64,000 bases of DNA from Primula veris (taxonomy: Eukaryota; Streptophyta; Magnoliopsida; Ericales; Primulaceae). Of the stretch, positions 1 through 11,690 are shown piece by piece. The stretch covers positions 25,706,967 through 25,770,966 of the forward strand of contig OY821744.1 of NCBI GenBank assembly GCA_963682055.1, given 5' to 3'. The translations under genes were made by a program, and so were the position numbers. Under the pieces are notes generated by a model that made no database searches, was not told the DNA's origin, and saw only the letters and a list, made by a program, of their open reading frames with translations. The first letter of the stretch is position 1, and each line of letters begins with the position of its first letter.

Positions 1-1007
1 AAAAATTGAAAATTTTGGGTACGATACGAAAATGCTACAATAATAAAAAATATAATTATTTTTATATATACGATTCAATTTACCAATTACAATATTAATA
101 TAACAGAATTAACAAAATTTGGAACAATTTAAGCTTATATACCAATGATTTTAGTGAATGTTAATATAATTTTTCATGGCTAGTGCCTAAAAAACAAATT
201 AAATTAAATTAATCATACTTGTTAATGATAAAATATTCATATTATTATATTGATAAATTTATATTTTAATTAGTTTTTATGAAAAAAATAAAAATTAAAT
301 TTATCAGCCGTACCGAAAAAGTATCGAAGACGTATTGTACGCATACTCATGGCGTATATAAGCCGTACCAAAATGGTCAAATAAGTAAAAAGTCAATGTC
401 ACTTCATTTCGCGTAACTATATTTGAAATGAGGTATCAGCTATTCCAAGATAAATAAATAAAACTGAAGTATAAGTGTGTCTTTGTCATTTTGATATGAC
501 ACACACTTTTAACTATTTCAATCCAACAGGATAGAAATAAGTAATTAAGGCTGATGAACACAACAAATCTTACTCTTTTGCATCCTATAATATACAAGTT
601 ACACCAATGTAAAATGAAACTTGGAGGTTTGAGGTTCGTGGGAAGCAATTTTTTGCCGATCTAGTAGCTTTTGAAGTTCAAAATAGATCGGAATTCGATA
701 AAAAAAAATTGTACTTCTTCGAATTTAACTTTTCATGACCAATCTCAAGAATTGGTACATTATTTTTTGGGTTTGGTTCGTAATGTTGGTACTTTGACCG
801 ACATCGAAACGAAACACACCTAAACAGCCTATCTAAGATCTCCAAACAAAGGTAGACTTAATTGAAGTTTCCTAAACATAATGGAACCAGTGCTGTCAAT
901 TTCCAAAATCAGTCAATAACCAGTTAATTTCTTGGTGGACTTTAATCTAACATTTCTTATCAGCATACTAGCATACTTCCAATGATATAATTTTACTTAA
1001 ACCAATA
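1..1007. other. AT-rich intergenic DNA, no gene seen
   Basis: No open frame with recognisable protein similarity and no RNA gene was seen. Around 305-370 the motif CCGTACC occurs twice with intervening GTAC/CGTA-rich sequence, which may be an old repeat, but no clear inverted pair or target duplication could be defined. Confidence 0.5.
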
Positions 1008-1209
1008 CTCCGTCCCAACAAAAGATATAATACGAAACCATATGTAATTTTAATCGGTTAATAAATTATATTAAAATTTTTGAAATGAAAAATTTTAAAA
1101 TTTAATTATATTAAATTATATTATAAAGATTTAAAAAAATTTATTTCAATAATTTTAATATAAATTATTGATGGATTAAAGTTATAGGAATATTTTAAGC
1201 AAGAGGAAG
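1008..1209. mobile_element. Stowaway-like MITE (about 200 bp)
   Basis: The left end begins CTCCGTCCCA after a TA, and the right end, read on the opposite strand, begins CTTCCTCTTG next to another TA, giving a TA target duplication at 1006-1007 and 1210-1211. The interior is palindromic: the stretch near 1050-1100 (TTAATCGGTTAATAAATTATA-like) pairs with the reverse complement of 1130-1185. CTCCGTCCC termini with a TA duplication are typical of Stowaway (Tc1/mariner-type) MITEs. It encodes no protein. The right terminus is degenerate, so this is an old copy. Confidence 0.6.
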
Positions 1210-1219
1210 TATTATCCAG

Positions 1220-1560
1220 CACGTGGAAGATGAAGCGGGTATTAGGCCGCACCGCAGCAGGACCACCGAATAAATTGAATATTTATGTATTGGGACAATT
1301 TTGCACAAGTATCGTGCCACGTAATTAAATTCCAATAGGACCCACTATACTATAATAAATAAATACTCCAATTACAAAATTCAAGATTAAAGAGCGCCAG
1401 TCCCAATATACGCACGCATTATCTCTCTTCCAGCACCTCCGGTTTCTCTTTCTATATCTATCTATATCTAATACCCTAATTCACTCTCTTAACAATCTCA
1501 CTAATTAAGATTTAGTGTGAAATTCTCTCTCATTTTTTAATTCTCTGTACTAGTATATAC
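1220..1560 (+). promoter_or_regulatory. Probable promoter and 5' leader, possibly of the NCRK-like gene
   Basis: A G-box core CACGTG lies at 1220-1225, a TATA-like AT stretch (TATAATAAATAAATA) at about 1350-1365, and a pyrimidine-rich leader with CTCTCTT and TCTATATC repeats at about 1415-1540. This composition resembles plant core promoters and 5' UTRs. The next + strand coding start is at 5813, so if this is the real promoter the transcript would need one or more 5'-UTR introns. That link is inference; a transcript would decide it. Confidence 0.35.
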
Positions 1561-1562
1561 AA

Positions 1563-2058
1563 ATATATGTAATGCTAGACAGTGTTGCTGAAAATGAGCT
1601 CCATATTATTTTATTTTCTCTAAATTATCTAACTGTAGTTACGGTTTTCTAATTTGTGCACATTTTATAAACTTAGTTAATGTGTTTTGAGCGATAATTT
1701 CCTTTAGGTAAGTTATTTTTCTCTGTATTAGTTATAAGTATTAGTTATAAGTGGCGGATCCTGGATCAGTAAATAGGACACTTGATTTTAATCAATATGG
1801 GAGGGCCAAATCGCTATTTTCGTTAATTTTCTTTTTGTAAATACGGGGGCTGTAGGGCTGCCAGCCTCCACATAGTTATCATTCTCCTATAATTATATGT
1901 AATGCTAGATAATAGACAGTGTTGCTGAAAATGAGCTCGAATTTATTTTATTTTGTGTAATTTTATCTAACTGCAGTTACGATTTTCTAATTTCTGCAGA
2001 TATTATAAACTTAGTTGCTGTGTTTTGAGCGATAGTTTCGTTTAATAAAAGGTGAGAT
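1563..2058 (+). repeat. Diverged tandem duplication, two copies about 330 bp apart
   Basis: The segment starting near 1563 (ATATGTAATGCTAGACAGTG) recurs near 1895 with the same order of landmarks: GTTGCTGAAAATGAGCTC, TTATCTAACTG, GTTACG/GTTACGATTTTCTAATTT, TATAAACTTAGTT and GTGTTTTGAGCGATA. Copy one spans roughly 1563-1713 and copy two roughly 1893-2058. Each copy is followed by a GTAAG/GTGAG-like donor, so the duplication may concern a leader exon and its splice site. Confidence 0.65.
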
Positions 2059-5000
2059 ATTTTTCAGTCATTTTTTTATTCTGTTTGAAGCATATGAGTC
2101 CAGTTTTATTTTACATTTTCTGTAATTATTGTTCTAATTGCGTTAAGATTGCTCAAATTTTCAGATCAGGTGATACAGTTAAAGCTAAGTTGGCTGTTCT
2201 TCTTATCGAGAATTGGTAAAAGCTTTTGAAAGGGGGAGAAAGATGCATTTCCGGAACTAATTTCTCTACTTTTTTCGTTACACAGGTATTATCATAATTC
2301 ATAATACTCTTATATAGTATTACAGTTAATTATTAGGAATTATCAGTTTACCACTATCACTGTGTATTTCTTTGTAGTACTAAATATTTCATTCCTTGGA
2401 CAAAATTGTGGTAATACATAACTACATGTTGTAATTATAATTTTAATCAAAGTCATCGAGAGTAATCACATATTCATTTTAGTCCTCAAATTTTGACCCG
2501 ACATGTGCTCCACATAAAATTCACGAATTTTAGTGATTGAAAAAATATAAATAAAAAAAGGCCTCCATTTTCAAGTTTGAACTCTCGAGACAACTCTGAG
2601 AGTGATTCTGCCAGTAATGCATCATATGTTACTACAGTTATGCCTCTACAAGTAAGATACGATCACAACCGTAGAGACATTACTATAGTAACACTTGATG
2701 CGCGGACTCGCTAATTAGTTTTTTCTAGAAGTGTCCGACATGCGTGAGACATGAACACGCCTGAGATACCACAAAACAAGTGTCGCCAAATATTTTAATC
2801 CGTGTCTGTTGACTTTTCTGTTGACCACGACGGACAATCCGTGGACAATCGGCAGGAAACGGGAGAAAGAAGAAAAAAAGTTTATTAGGGATTTAAGAAT
2901 ATATTGTTTTTAATATTTGTTAAAAGAAAAAGAGCTATATTTTTTTTCGTGATTATATACTAATGGAAATGACATTATTGAGATTGCTTTTCAGTCCCTC
3001 AGGTTTGACAAATCTGGTTTTCCTCAATCAATGTGCAATATGTAAATGATAGCCATCTCTCCATTCTAAATTTCTAATATCTGTCCCAAAGTACGACTCA
3101 GTTTCAACTTTTTGAGTTTTAAAAATTTCTTCAGTGATTTGTAGTCCATTTTGGTTTTCCTCAACAAGGGTGGGGGAGTAAAGTACCATACATCTTTTGG
3201 CAGCTTCTGATGTATTTAATGGTATTATTAAAAGTCTTGCAAATTGAAATGACAGTGAACAATTAATGTCAGTTTTCTACTTCTTGTTGTAATTAAAAAA
3301 AAAAAAAAAGAACTACTAATATATTGCATTTTGCTAGTCATCTTAAACATAGTTTTAATTTTCTTGGTTTTTCCTTTCCTTTCTGTTATTTTTTTCCCGG
3401 TTGACTTCTTGTGATCTGCAATTATTGCCATCATCTGTATTGGAAAACCTTGCCGCTATGAATGAGCAGCTGACTATAAAAAAATACTATAAAACCGAAA
3501 AGATAAGAAGTTTTATTTAATCATTTAATCTGGCCCCTTAGTCCTTATAAGTAGTAATTCATACCGACACCAACAAATGGGCCCCAAGTAAGAATCTTCA
3601 TCAAAAGTCCCTCTCAAAAGTACATACGTGAAGGCCTGTAGGTGTACTCATCCCCACCTTCAAAGCAAAGATTTCAAAAAATAAATAAATAAAAATTATA
3701 TCCAACCGTTGGCATATTGCCAATATATTGGAATATTTGAAAACTCATCTTACAATCATGATACCTTAAGAACATTTTTCAATAATCCAAAATGTGTTTG
3801 GTAAAATATTGAGTGTTAACAGAGTTAGGACGTTTTTTTTACAGTTTACACCCAATACTAAATTCCCTAGTAACAGACGTCGGGCTTGTTTGCTTACATT
3901 TTTAAGAAATAAACGGAGTTGTTTGAGTCTAAGAAGTACAAAGGTTCATTTCTTGTTAATCAAATGCAATGCAGCTAATAAGTAAAAAAGGCAACAACAA
4001 AAAAACCTAAGTGTAAAAGCTTCTACCAAACAAGCCAATGAGAGAATTGTGGCTTCGTTGGTATTCTGTTTGTTGAGATGTGCCTTTCAGGTTGTGGGTG
4101 GTTGCTTTCCTATAGTTTATTTGGTGGGGTTTTCTGTTTGCATATTCTAGTTAAGACAATATTACAAGTCTCTTTCTTACTTTATATGGTTGGATCTTTT
4201 GATGGCTGTTTTCCAAAATTTCCATTACCCATATGCCTTTCAAGTGATATTATATATGTTAATGGGTATATAAGTTTTTGAATATTTAGCCAGTAAAAAA
4301 GAAGTCTTTTTCTTTTATTTAGTTCCATCATCCATGGTTCAAGCCAGAAATTATCAAGTATTCGTGGTTTATTGATAAAATTTCCTCCCCAAAAGAATCA
4401 TTGACTAATTGTGCCCAGCTAGTCCTGGCTAATTGAAACTTCTTGTGCATTTTCTATATTCCATTAACAAATTGGAAGTAGTATAACGCATTTGTTTCTG
4501 TTTTTTCTATATTAAGCATGTTGCATATAGAAGAATCCACTTTTTCCTATTAAGTGATTAAAGATTGTTGGACTACCAAGTTTTCTGTAAATCAAAAGTT
4601 TCTACCCATTGTTTCTGGCCATTTTTCTTTGGTATAGAGTTCTAGATTACTATGATTTCCTGATATATATTCCCTATAATCTCTCGTTCCTACAGGACCA
4701 AAAAACGCCAGCATTCTATACATATTAAATCCAAAAACATAACTTGAGAACTTGCTCACGTGGGTTTGAAAATAGAATCATCTACTGATAATAATGTCAA
4801 CTGACGGACTGCTCATCTTGCCGCTTCTAAGTCTATGGTGTTATATAACGGATAATGCTTCTTCATGGTTGTGACCTGCGTCATACACATTTACAGGTTT
4901 GTTTGAAGGCAGTTCGCATTATCTACTATTTTACAATTTAAGAGCTTTATATTAAATCCTCCAACCTTTGATTCATGTCTTCAAATGTGTGGGTCTTTGT

Positions 5001-5190
5001 ACCCTGTTGAATGTGCTAGTCAAATTTGTTTACCACGATTGCTGATGTTAGACTGTAATGAATAACATCAATTTCATCCACTCCTTTCCTCACCATTGTG
5101 TTTAAACCTGTCATATCATGTGTTGCTGATATTTATCGTATCATAGGAGCTGGACTACTGTAGATTTAAGTTAGTCAATCATGAAAAATA
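2059..5190. other. Non-coding stretch, probably upstream intron or intergenic
   Basis: About 3.1 kb of AT-rich sequence with no frame resembling a known protein. The few short frames lack codon bias or splice context. It may be 5'-UTR intron of the kinase gene if transcription starts near 1400, or plain intergenic DNA. No RNA gene or clear mobile element was seen. Confidence 0.4.
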
Positions 5191-5472
5191 CTCCCTCCGT
5201 CCCAATTTATAAGGAAGAATAGGGATACGTGTAATTTTGCAATGCAAAATTGGTGCACTTTAAATGTCGGAATTGTAAGTTTCCAAAGTTATGCAAAATT
5301 TGTGTTCTTTAAATGTCGGAATTGTAAATTTCAAAAGTTAGTCACATAGTTAACATACTAAATTATATGAATAACTTTTGAAACTTACAATTCCGACATT
5401 TAAAGTGCACCAATTTTACGTTGCAAAATTGCACGCATTTCCATTGTTCCTTATAATTTGGGACGGAGGGAG
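5191..5472. mobile_element. Stowaway MITE with TA target duplication (282 bp)
   Basis: The ends are near-perfect terminal inverted repeats: the left end starts CTCCCTCCGTCCCAATTTAT and the right end is its reverse complement with one or two differences. Flanking TA dinucleotides at 5189-5190 and 5473-5474 are the expected Stowaway target duplication. The interior has a roughly 55-bp direct repeat (TTTAAATGTCGGAATTGTAA near 5260 and 5310) and a third, inverted copy near 5365-5405, so the element can fold into a long hairpin. It lies about 340 bp upstream of the NCRK-like start codon. Confidence 0.88.
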
Positions 5473-5812
5473 TAGAATTTTTACAACAAAACTGAATCTT
5501 TGAGGAATTCATAAATAACCAAGTTTTAGTCTTTCCAGCTATTTTCCGAATTTAAATCATTAAATTCCGTGCTCTTTCTCGTCAATTGAGTTTAATAGAA
5601 CAAATACAAGATGTTATCTGACTGGTGTGGTGCATTGAGTTGGGTGATTATTATTAGGGTAGCGGAACAGTTATGCTTCAGTCTAGCAGAGATTCTTTTG
5701 CTCACAATGAAATTTCTATCTAGTATTAAAAAAATTCTTATTATGACACATGTCTGTCCTCCTTTTAACTATTTTTCTTAAAAATTCCAGTGAGGTGTTC
5801 GGACTTGGATAA

Positions 5813-8800
5813 ATGATGTCTCAAATACCAGTTACCTTTGCTTTACTCATCAACTTCATCATAATTCCACTAGTTCTTTGCGGTTAGTATCCAGCGATGC
5901 TCTTTGCTATATTTTTTGTCTAATGCGGCATATTTGAAATTAGATTAGCATGATATCATTAATTTGTGACATGAAACATTACTTTGAGTTTGGTTAAAAA
6001 ACATCTAACTCCTTTGTCCATCTTTTAATGGATTGGCCAGCAAAGACCATGTATCATGTTTTACTCTTACGCTTTAGTTTCCACAACTCAATTTTATTTT
6101 ATTTTTGTAAAAAAGCACCCAGGAAGATTTATGGGGCATAATACAATTTTTGTGGGTCTGAGTTATTTTGTATCATTTCACTGTCCATTCCAATTGCTGT
6201 CATATTCAAGAAACTACTTTTGTTGATTCTGTTGTCTGTAGATGAAATTTCCGATGCCCCTATGGTGAACAAGTTGGCATGTATATGCTCTTCTAGCATT
6301 CAGAGATTTTCTGCTGATTCTAAGTGTTCTACTTCCTGCGACTGCAGTCCAGGTAAGGCGGTAATCTAGTCTGTGTTTAGTCTTGGTTTATAATTTTTTT
6401 TCCTGATACTGAAGAATGTTCTACTGATTCTGTTGAATACTGGTTGGAAAATAAAGGCTATCCTAGTAATTACGTACATTATAATGTATATAGTTTGAAT
6501 ACAGAAAAGAAAAGCAAAGCAAAAAAAAGAACTTGGCTAATTTGGAGGGACTTCAATTTTAACGACAAATGATTGTGATTAAGCATAAAACCAGGATTTA
6601 GTATCTAATGCATACTTCTCTTAAACTTACCAAAAATATATTACATGCACTATAAAAGCATTATTAGTTACTTGCACACTAGATCTGCCCCAAGGTTTCT
6701 GTTGAGACTATCTAGCTTTTCAGTTTTTTACAGTTCTTCGATAGTAAATTTCCTTTAGCTCATAAATTTGTTTGTGATTGTCTTATTTCAGCAGGATCAA
6801 GAGCAGATAGATGGACTTGTATGTGTGGTACTGATAAAGACCCTGAACTAACAGCTGGCAACCTCACCACAAGCTGTTTTACATCCTGCAATTGCACTTC
6901 TGGTATATTAATTTGTAGAAATAAGTCGATAATTTAGCTTTTGTTATATAGTATCTCTGGTAATCGACTGTTCAAGTATGAACCTTTTTTAAGCATTACC
7001 TTCATCATAGCAACTATGAGGAAAAAGAAAATAGTTCCCTTTATGACAGGGGATATCATATCACTCAAAATGCTGAAATATTGCTGTAGAGATTTTTTTT
7101 TTAAGCATTTTCCCATGACTTTTGTAAAAAAAAAAAATTGCATCGATCTCTTTATTATCACCTTGAGCAGTATCAACGAACAGAAAACTGAACCAACTAA
7201 ACAAGATACTTTATTAGCTCCTTCAATTTTTTGGAGATCCTGAACTTTGCTGGACATGAAAACCCATAACCCCCTTAGGTTGCCTCTTTTTAAATTTCCG
7301 ATCGACTGGCTATCCAAACTTACCTCGGTATGGACCTACATATATGCATTACACAGGCTTCACTTGGCTTGGCTTGTTTGATCCCTCTTTATTTTTTTTC
7401 AGTTAGAAGCCAAACTTACTACCTCGTTTTCCGTGACATTGCTAATTTCGTTTAACATACATACAGATATGGACTGTGTTCTAATATTTTATTATTTTTT
7501 TCTCTGGTTATTGTTTCATGGTGCTGAAAAAATTATGAAAAATTTGTATATATTACACATGATATGACTTGGGAAGTTTTTTTTTAACGATTTGACAGGG
7601 TCCTCAGATCAAGTTGATTCGTTCAGGATATGGATATTTAGCAAATCCACAGTGATCATTCTACTGATTTTTGGTTTCATAATGAGTCTGGCATTTATTG
7701 CCTCATTGGCATGGTATACCTATGGGAGAAACAAATATCTTGTACAAGGACATCTTTTCGCATCAGATAAAGAAAGCGTCAATAGCCACACAAAGTTGAT
7801 CAGTCACCAAGCTTCATCTGTACCAGAGTACAAACTATATGTAGATGCTCCCAGTAAGCCAATCACAGGTATATACTAAAATTCCGATTTCTATTTAGGA
7901 GCTTATTGTCAGTTACTCTTATACATAGTTACATACTGATTATGGATGCATTGTAACAGGGTGCATTCACATGGCTTCATTTATATTGAGAAACAAAAAG
8001 GATAAAATACCGGGAACACTAGAACGTTTTTCGTATTCTGAGTTGGAAGATGCAACTGACAAATTCTCAGATTCGAACTTAATTGGTGTTGGGGCAAGCA
8101 GTCATGTATACCGTGGCCATCTCAGATGTGGTAAAACTGTAGCAGTTAAGCGCTTGAAAATTCGTGGAGGGCCAGATTTTGAAGCAGTCTTTTTAACAGA
8201 GGTACTGACTGAAAAAGATATTATAAAACCCGTCATCAGTTAAAGTCATTAAAAAAACATCCCCTAAGGTTTTGGGTGACAATCAAACACACCCCATCTG
8301 ATTAATAATTATTAATCAATCAAATTCACATCCATGTTTCAAATTGCTTCAACCCCTAAAGTTGTTAAGTTTAAGTGATAAAAGACGTTCTTACCTTTTA
8401 TTGCATATGTATAATTCTCACAAACGTTTAAATCACTATTGCCGTAATTAATTTTCTTAGTCTATGAGTTAAAAAATTCGACCTTTTCATGCACAAACTT
8501 TCTCTCAAATAAACACTGATCTCTATTACTTTAGGCCTCGTTAATACTAACTTGAGGTTTATAGGAAGTGAAATACATGAAAGGGTGAAAAACGTCTTTT
8601 TATTCCCTCAAACTTAGAAAAATACTTTTGAGGTAACAGAGATGTGCTTTGAAACCTCACTGTTGAATTTTATTGAACTTTAAACATGAGGGGAGTGTTT
8701 AAATTTCTTTTGAAGGGTGTATATGATGATTGCTCCATCAGAAAGGAATTTATCTTTGATATTTGGGCTTCCTGTTGGGGAACTTTTTAAAGGGTCTGAA

Positions 8801-11690
8801 ATATATTAATAGGCTAATGTAATTATTATTTCTTTATTGATCAGATTGAACTGATATCTAGACTCCATCACTTTCATGTTGTACCTTTGTTGGGTTACTG
8901 TCTAGAAAGTCAAGGAAAACACGTCAAGAGACTTTTGGTATTTGAATATATGCATAACGGTAATCTGAGAGAATGTTTAGATGGGAATTCGGGGAAACTC
9001 TTGGATTGGAGTAGTCGTATTGCGATCGCGCTTGGATCTGCTAAGGGATTGGAATATCTACATGAAGCAGCTGCACCTAAAATCTTGCATAGTGATGTCA
9101 AATCCACTAATGTCCTATTGGATGAGAAAATGAGAGCAAAGGTGAGATCATCATCTGATTTTATAAATGAGAGCATATCATTTATTTACTCCAATCTAGC
9201 AGCTTTTTTATCTATTAAGACGCCTAGTACTGAAATATACAGTTTAATCATCAGTGTTCACAAATTGAGCAATTATTGCACCACTGTTTAAGTTTCAACT
9301 CATACGTGAAGCACTATTACTGAGCTTATTGTTCGATCATGCTGGTTACTAATGACTAAGATTCTATCTGTTCAAAATCAAACAATCAGGATACCAGCTT
9401 CAAATTTTTTTACTTTTAGCATTCATGAATTTCGATATGCTGGTGCGATCTTCGTTATATGTAGATTGCTGAGTACATTCTGAAATGTTATGGTAAAGAT
9501 TTTTGGTCTAAGTTGATAGGATGGTGCACAAAAAGAATTTTCTCTTCACAAATTTTAGTGAGGAATGGAGTGAGAAGTGTGAACCATTACTAGGTCGTTG
9601 GCACATCGACGTGGCTTGAATTTACCTCAACAAATAGAAGAAAAAAACACTTAGAAGCTCCACATCTCAAACCTTTATTTTTTTCTTAACTTAGAAAACA
9701 TGCATATCTCTAGTATTTGCCTTACTAACTCACAGCGGTGTGCATACAGATTACGGATCTTGGAATGGCGAAGCATTTAAGGAGTGATGACCTTCCCAGC
9801 TGTCCGAGTTCTCCGGCTAGAATGCAAGGGACATTTGGATATTTCGCTCCCGAATATGCAATCATAGGAAGGGCGAGCCTTAAATCAGATGTTTTCAGTT
9901 TTGGGGTAGTCCTTCTTGAGCTTATTACTGGTCGCCACCCGATCAATAGAAGTGCTACCAAAGGAGAAGAGAGCCTCGTCATTTGGGTACTTTCTCGGTG
10001 TTCTTGTTGTCTTCTTATTTTTAAACAAGCACAAATTACTAATGTCATATTTCCACTGATTCCCAGAAATATAATACTTGAAACTTTATCAATTTTAGAT
10101 TGTTTGTAACATCATTGGAAAAAGGAATCGTCTTTAATAGGGTAAATTAGAGTTTTGTACACTAACTAATCATGTTTTCTTCGATTTTGTGACCTAACTT
10201 AGCAAAAGTTATTTTTCTTTATCGCTTCTGTAAACTAAATCACTATCTTTTGTAAACTATATTACCATATAGAAGAAAAAACATAGGTTGAGAACCAAAA
10301 TCGTAAAAACGTAAAGGAATGGTTTATAAAAACGATATATAGGTCATAGGATAATGTAAAGAAGATTTTCTTTGCGTAACAATTAATTTTCTCAACCTTA
10401 CATTTTCTTTTTATTTGATACATGAAGTTTATTACATTGTCAAGAAATCCGATGTTAGTATTACTAATATTTAGCATTTGTAGATTAGTAAACAACATCC
10501 TAATGTTAGTGCAGAAAATGAAATTAACCGTTTACAGTATTCTTGACTTGAATAAAAAGGAAGACAGTTTGTATCATTTCACAGTTTAGAACTCGCTGTA
10601 CTCGTACTATTTGTCGCTATAGCTAATTTGTGTTCACACAGATCACAGGATTCTAACTTTTTAATAGAACTATGTTTATGCTCATGGTGTAATTGACAAG
10701 TGCTGTTTATTCTTTCGTTTCTTCATATTCTATTTCCTAAAGTTTAAAAAACAAATTGTTTCTAGATTTAAACAATTTTTGGCTGTTATTATATTTTCAA
10801 TTATTTTCATAATGTTCAGTGAAATAATGTCCACTTGAATTTAAACTTATGATTTTTTGCAGGCCACACCTCGCTTGTTAGACAGTAAGCGAGTAATAAC
10901 AGAGCTACCTGACTCGCAGCTAAAGGGGGATTTTCCAGAAGAAGAGATGCATATAATGGCTTATTTAGCAAAAGAGTGTTTGTTGTTGGATCCTGATTCT
11001 CGTCCATCTATGAGTGAAGTTGTGCAAATACTTTCCACCATTGCTCCTGAAAAATCTAGAAGGCAGAATTTTTCCTTTAGTCTTTTGCAGGTATGCGAAC
11101 AGTTCAGTCATATTTGCTTACAGATCTATATAATTATCACGCCTAGTAGAACACTGAGGCTTTATGTCGTCATATGTAACAATCTTTAATCAATAGAAAC
11201 CTTACAGCATAACCTTTGGTTGGATTACGCAAAGATAAAGATAGGGGAATAAGTTGTAACTTTACTTTTTGCCTATATTCCGTATCGAAAAGGTTTCTGC
11301 ATGATGTAGTCATGTGGATAGAAGCTATTATTATTGAGACTCACTGCTCCTGTTATCTTACTACAGAATTCTTTTCATAGCATCAATAGTGAGGGCGATC
11401 TTGTACGCGGTAACAGAACTGTTGAAACTGAGGAGCTCAAGGAAGTCATATCTAGTGGATTATTGCCAGATTGTTGTTCATTGCCACTTCACACGGACCA
11501 ATCCCTTTGTGCTGACAAGGATAAAAGGTTAGATTCAGTTTCTGAGGACATTGATGGACTGCTCTATCACACTAGAAAACAAAGTAATCAGCATTCACGA
11601 GAAGATGAAGTGGTTGACATATCTGAGCCCAGATTTGAATCGTTCTGCGTGGAATACGTTAGATCCTCGTCAAACAACCAAACACAGTAA
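5813..11690 (+). CDS. NCRK: NCRK-like receptor-like serine/threonine kinase, nine coding exons
   Basis: Exons read as 5813-5882, 6242-6352, 6795-6902, 7599-7868, 7960-8201, 8845-9141, 9750-9986, 10863-11090 and 11367-11690. All introns are GT..AG with consistent phase, giving 628 residues. The order is a hydrophobic signal peptide (residues about 1-24), two short cysteine-rich repeats ending SCDCSP and SCNCTS, a transmembrane helix (about 113-136), a juxtamembrane stretch with the RLK entry [10 protein letters not shown], a kinase domain (about 210-515) and an acidic, serine-rich tail. Visible kinase motifs are P-loop [16 protein letters not shown] lysine 250, HSD at 349-351 with DVKSTN, DLG at 369-371 and [11 protein letters not shown]. 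In family terms it is a plasma-membrane/endosomal kinase related to Arabidopsis NCRK. The start was chosen because it gives the signal peptide; a second ATG follows immediately. HSD instead of HRD is unusual (see findings). Confidence 0.9.
8245..8745. mobile_element. Degenerate foldback element inside a kinase intron
   Basis: Within the intron 8202-8844 the left arm near 8360-8400 (AAGTTTAAGTGATAAAAGACG) resembles the reverse complement of about 8590-8620 (AAGTTTGAGGGAATAAAAAGACG). CCCCT/AGGGG-type segments lie further out on both sides. This suggests an old inverted-repeat element in the intron. Borders and a target duplication could not be fixed. Confidence 0.35.

Noticed and set aside
6934..7317. 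127-residue minus-strand frame in a kinase intron
   Set aside because: It lies wholly inside an intron whose flanking exons are clear, and the peptide is hydrophobic low-complexity.
10141..10420. TTTTGTACACTAACTA-type repeat in a kinase intron as a MITE
   Set aside because: It resembles the element at 15120-15585 in a few words, but no second arm or target duplication could be established.
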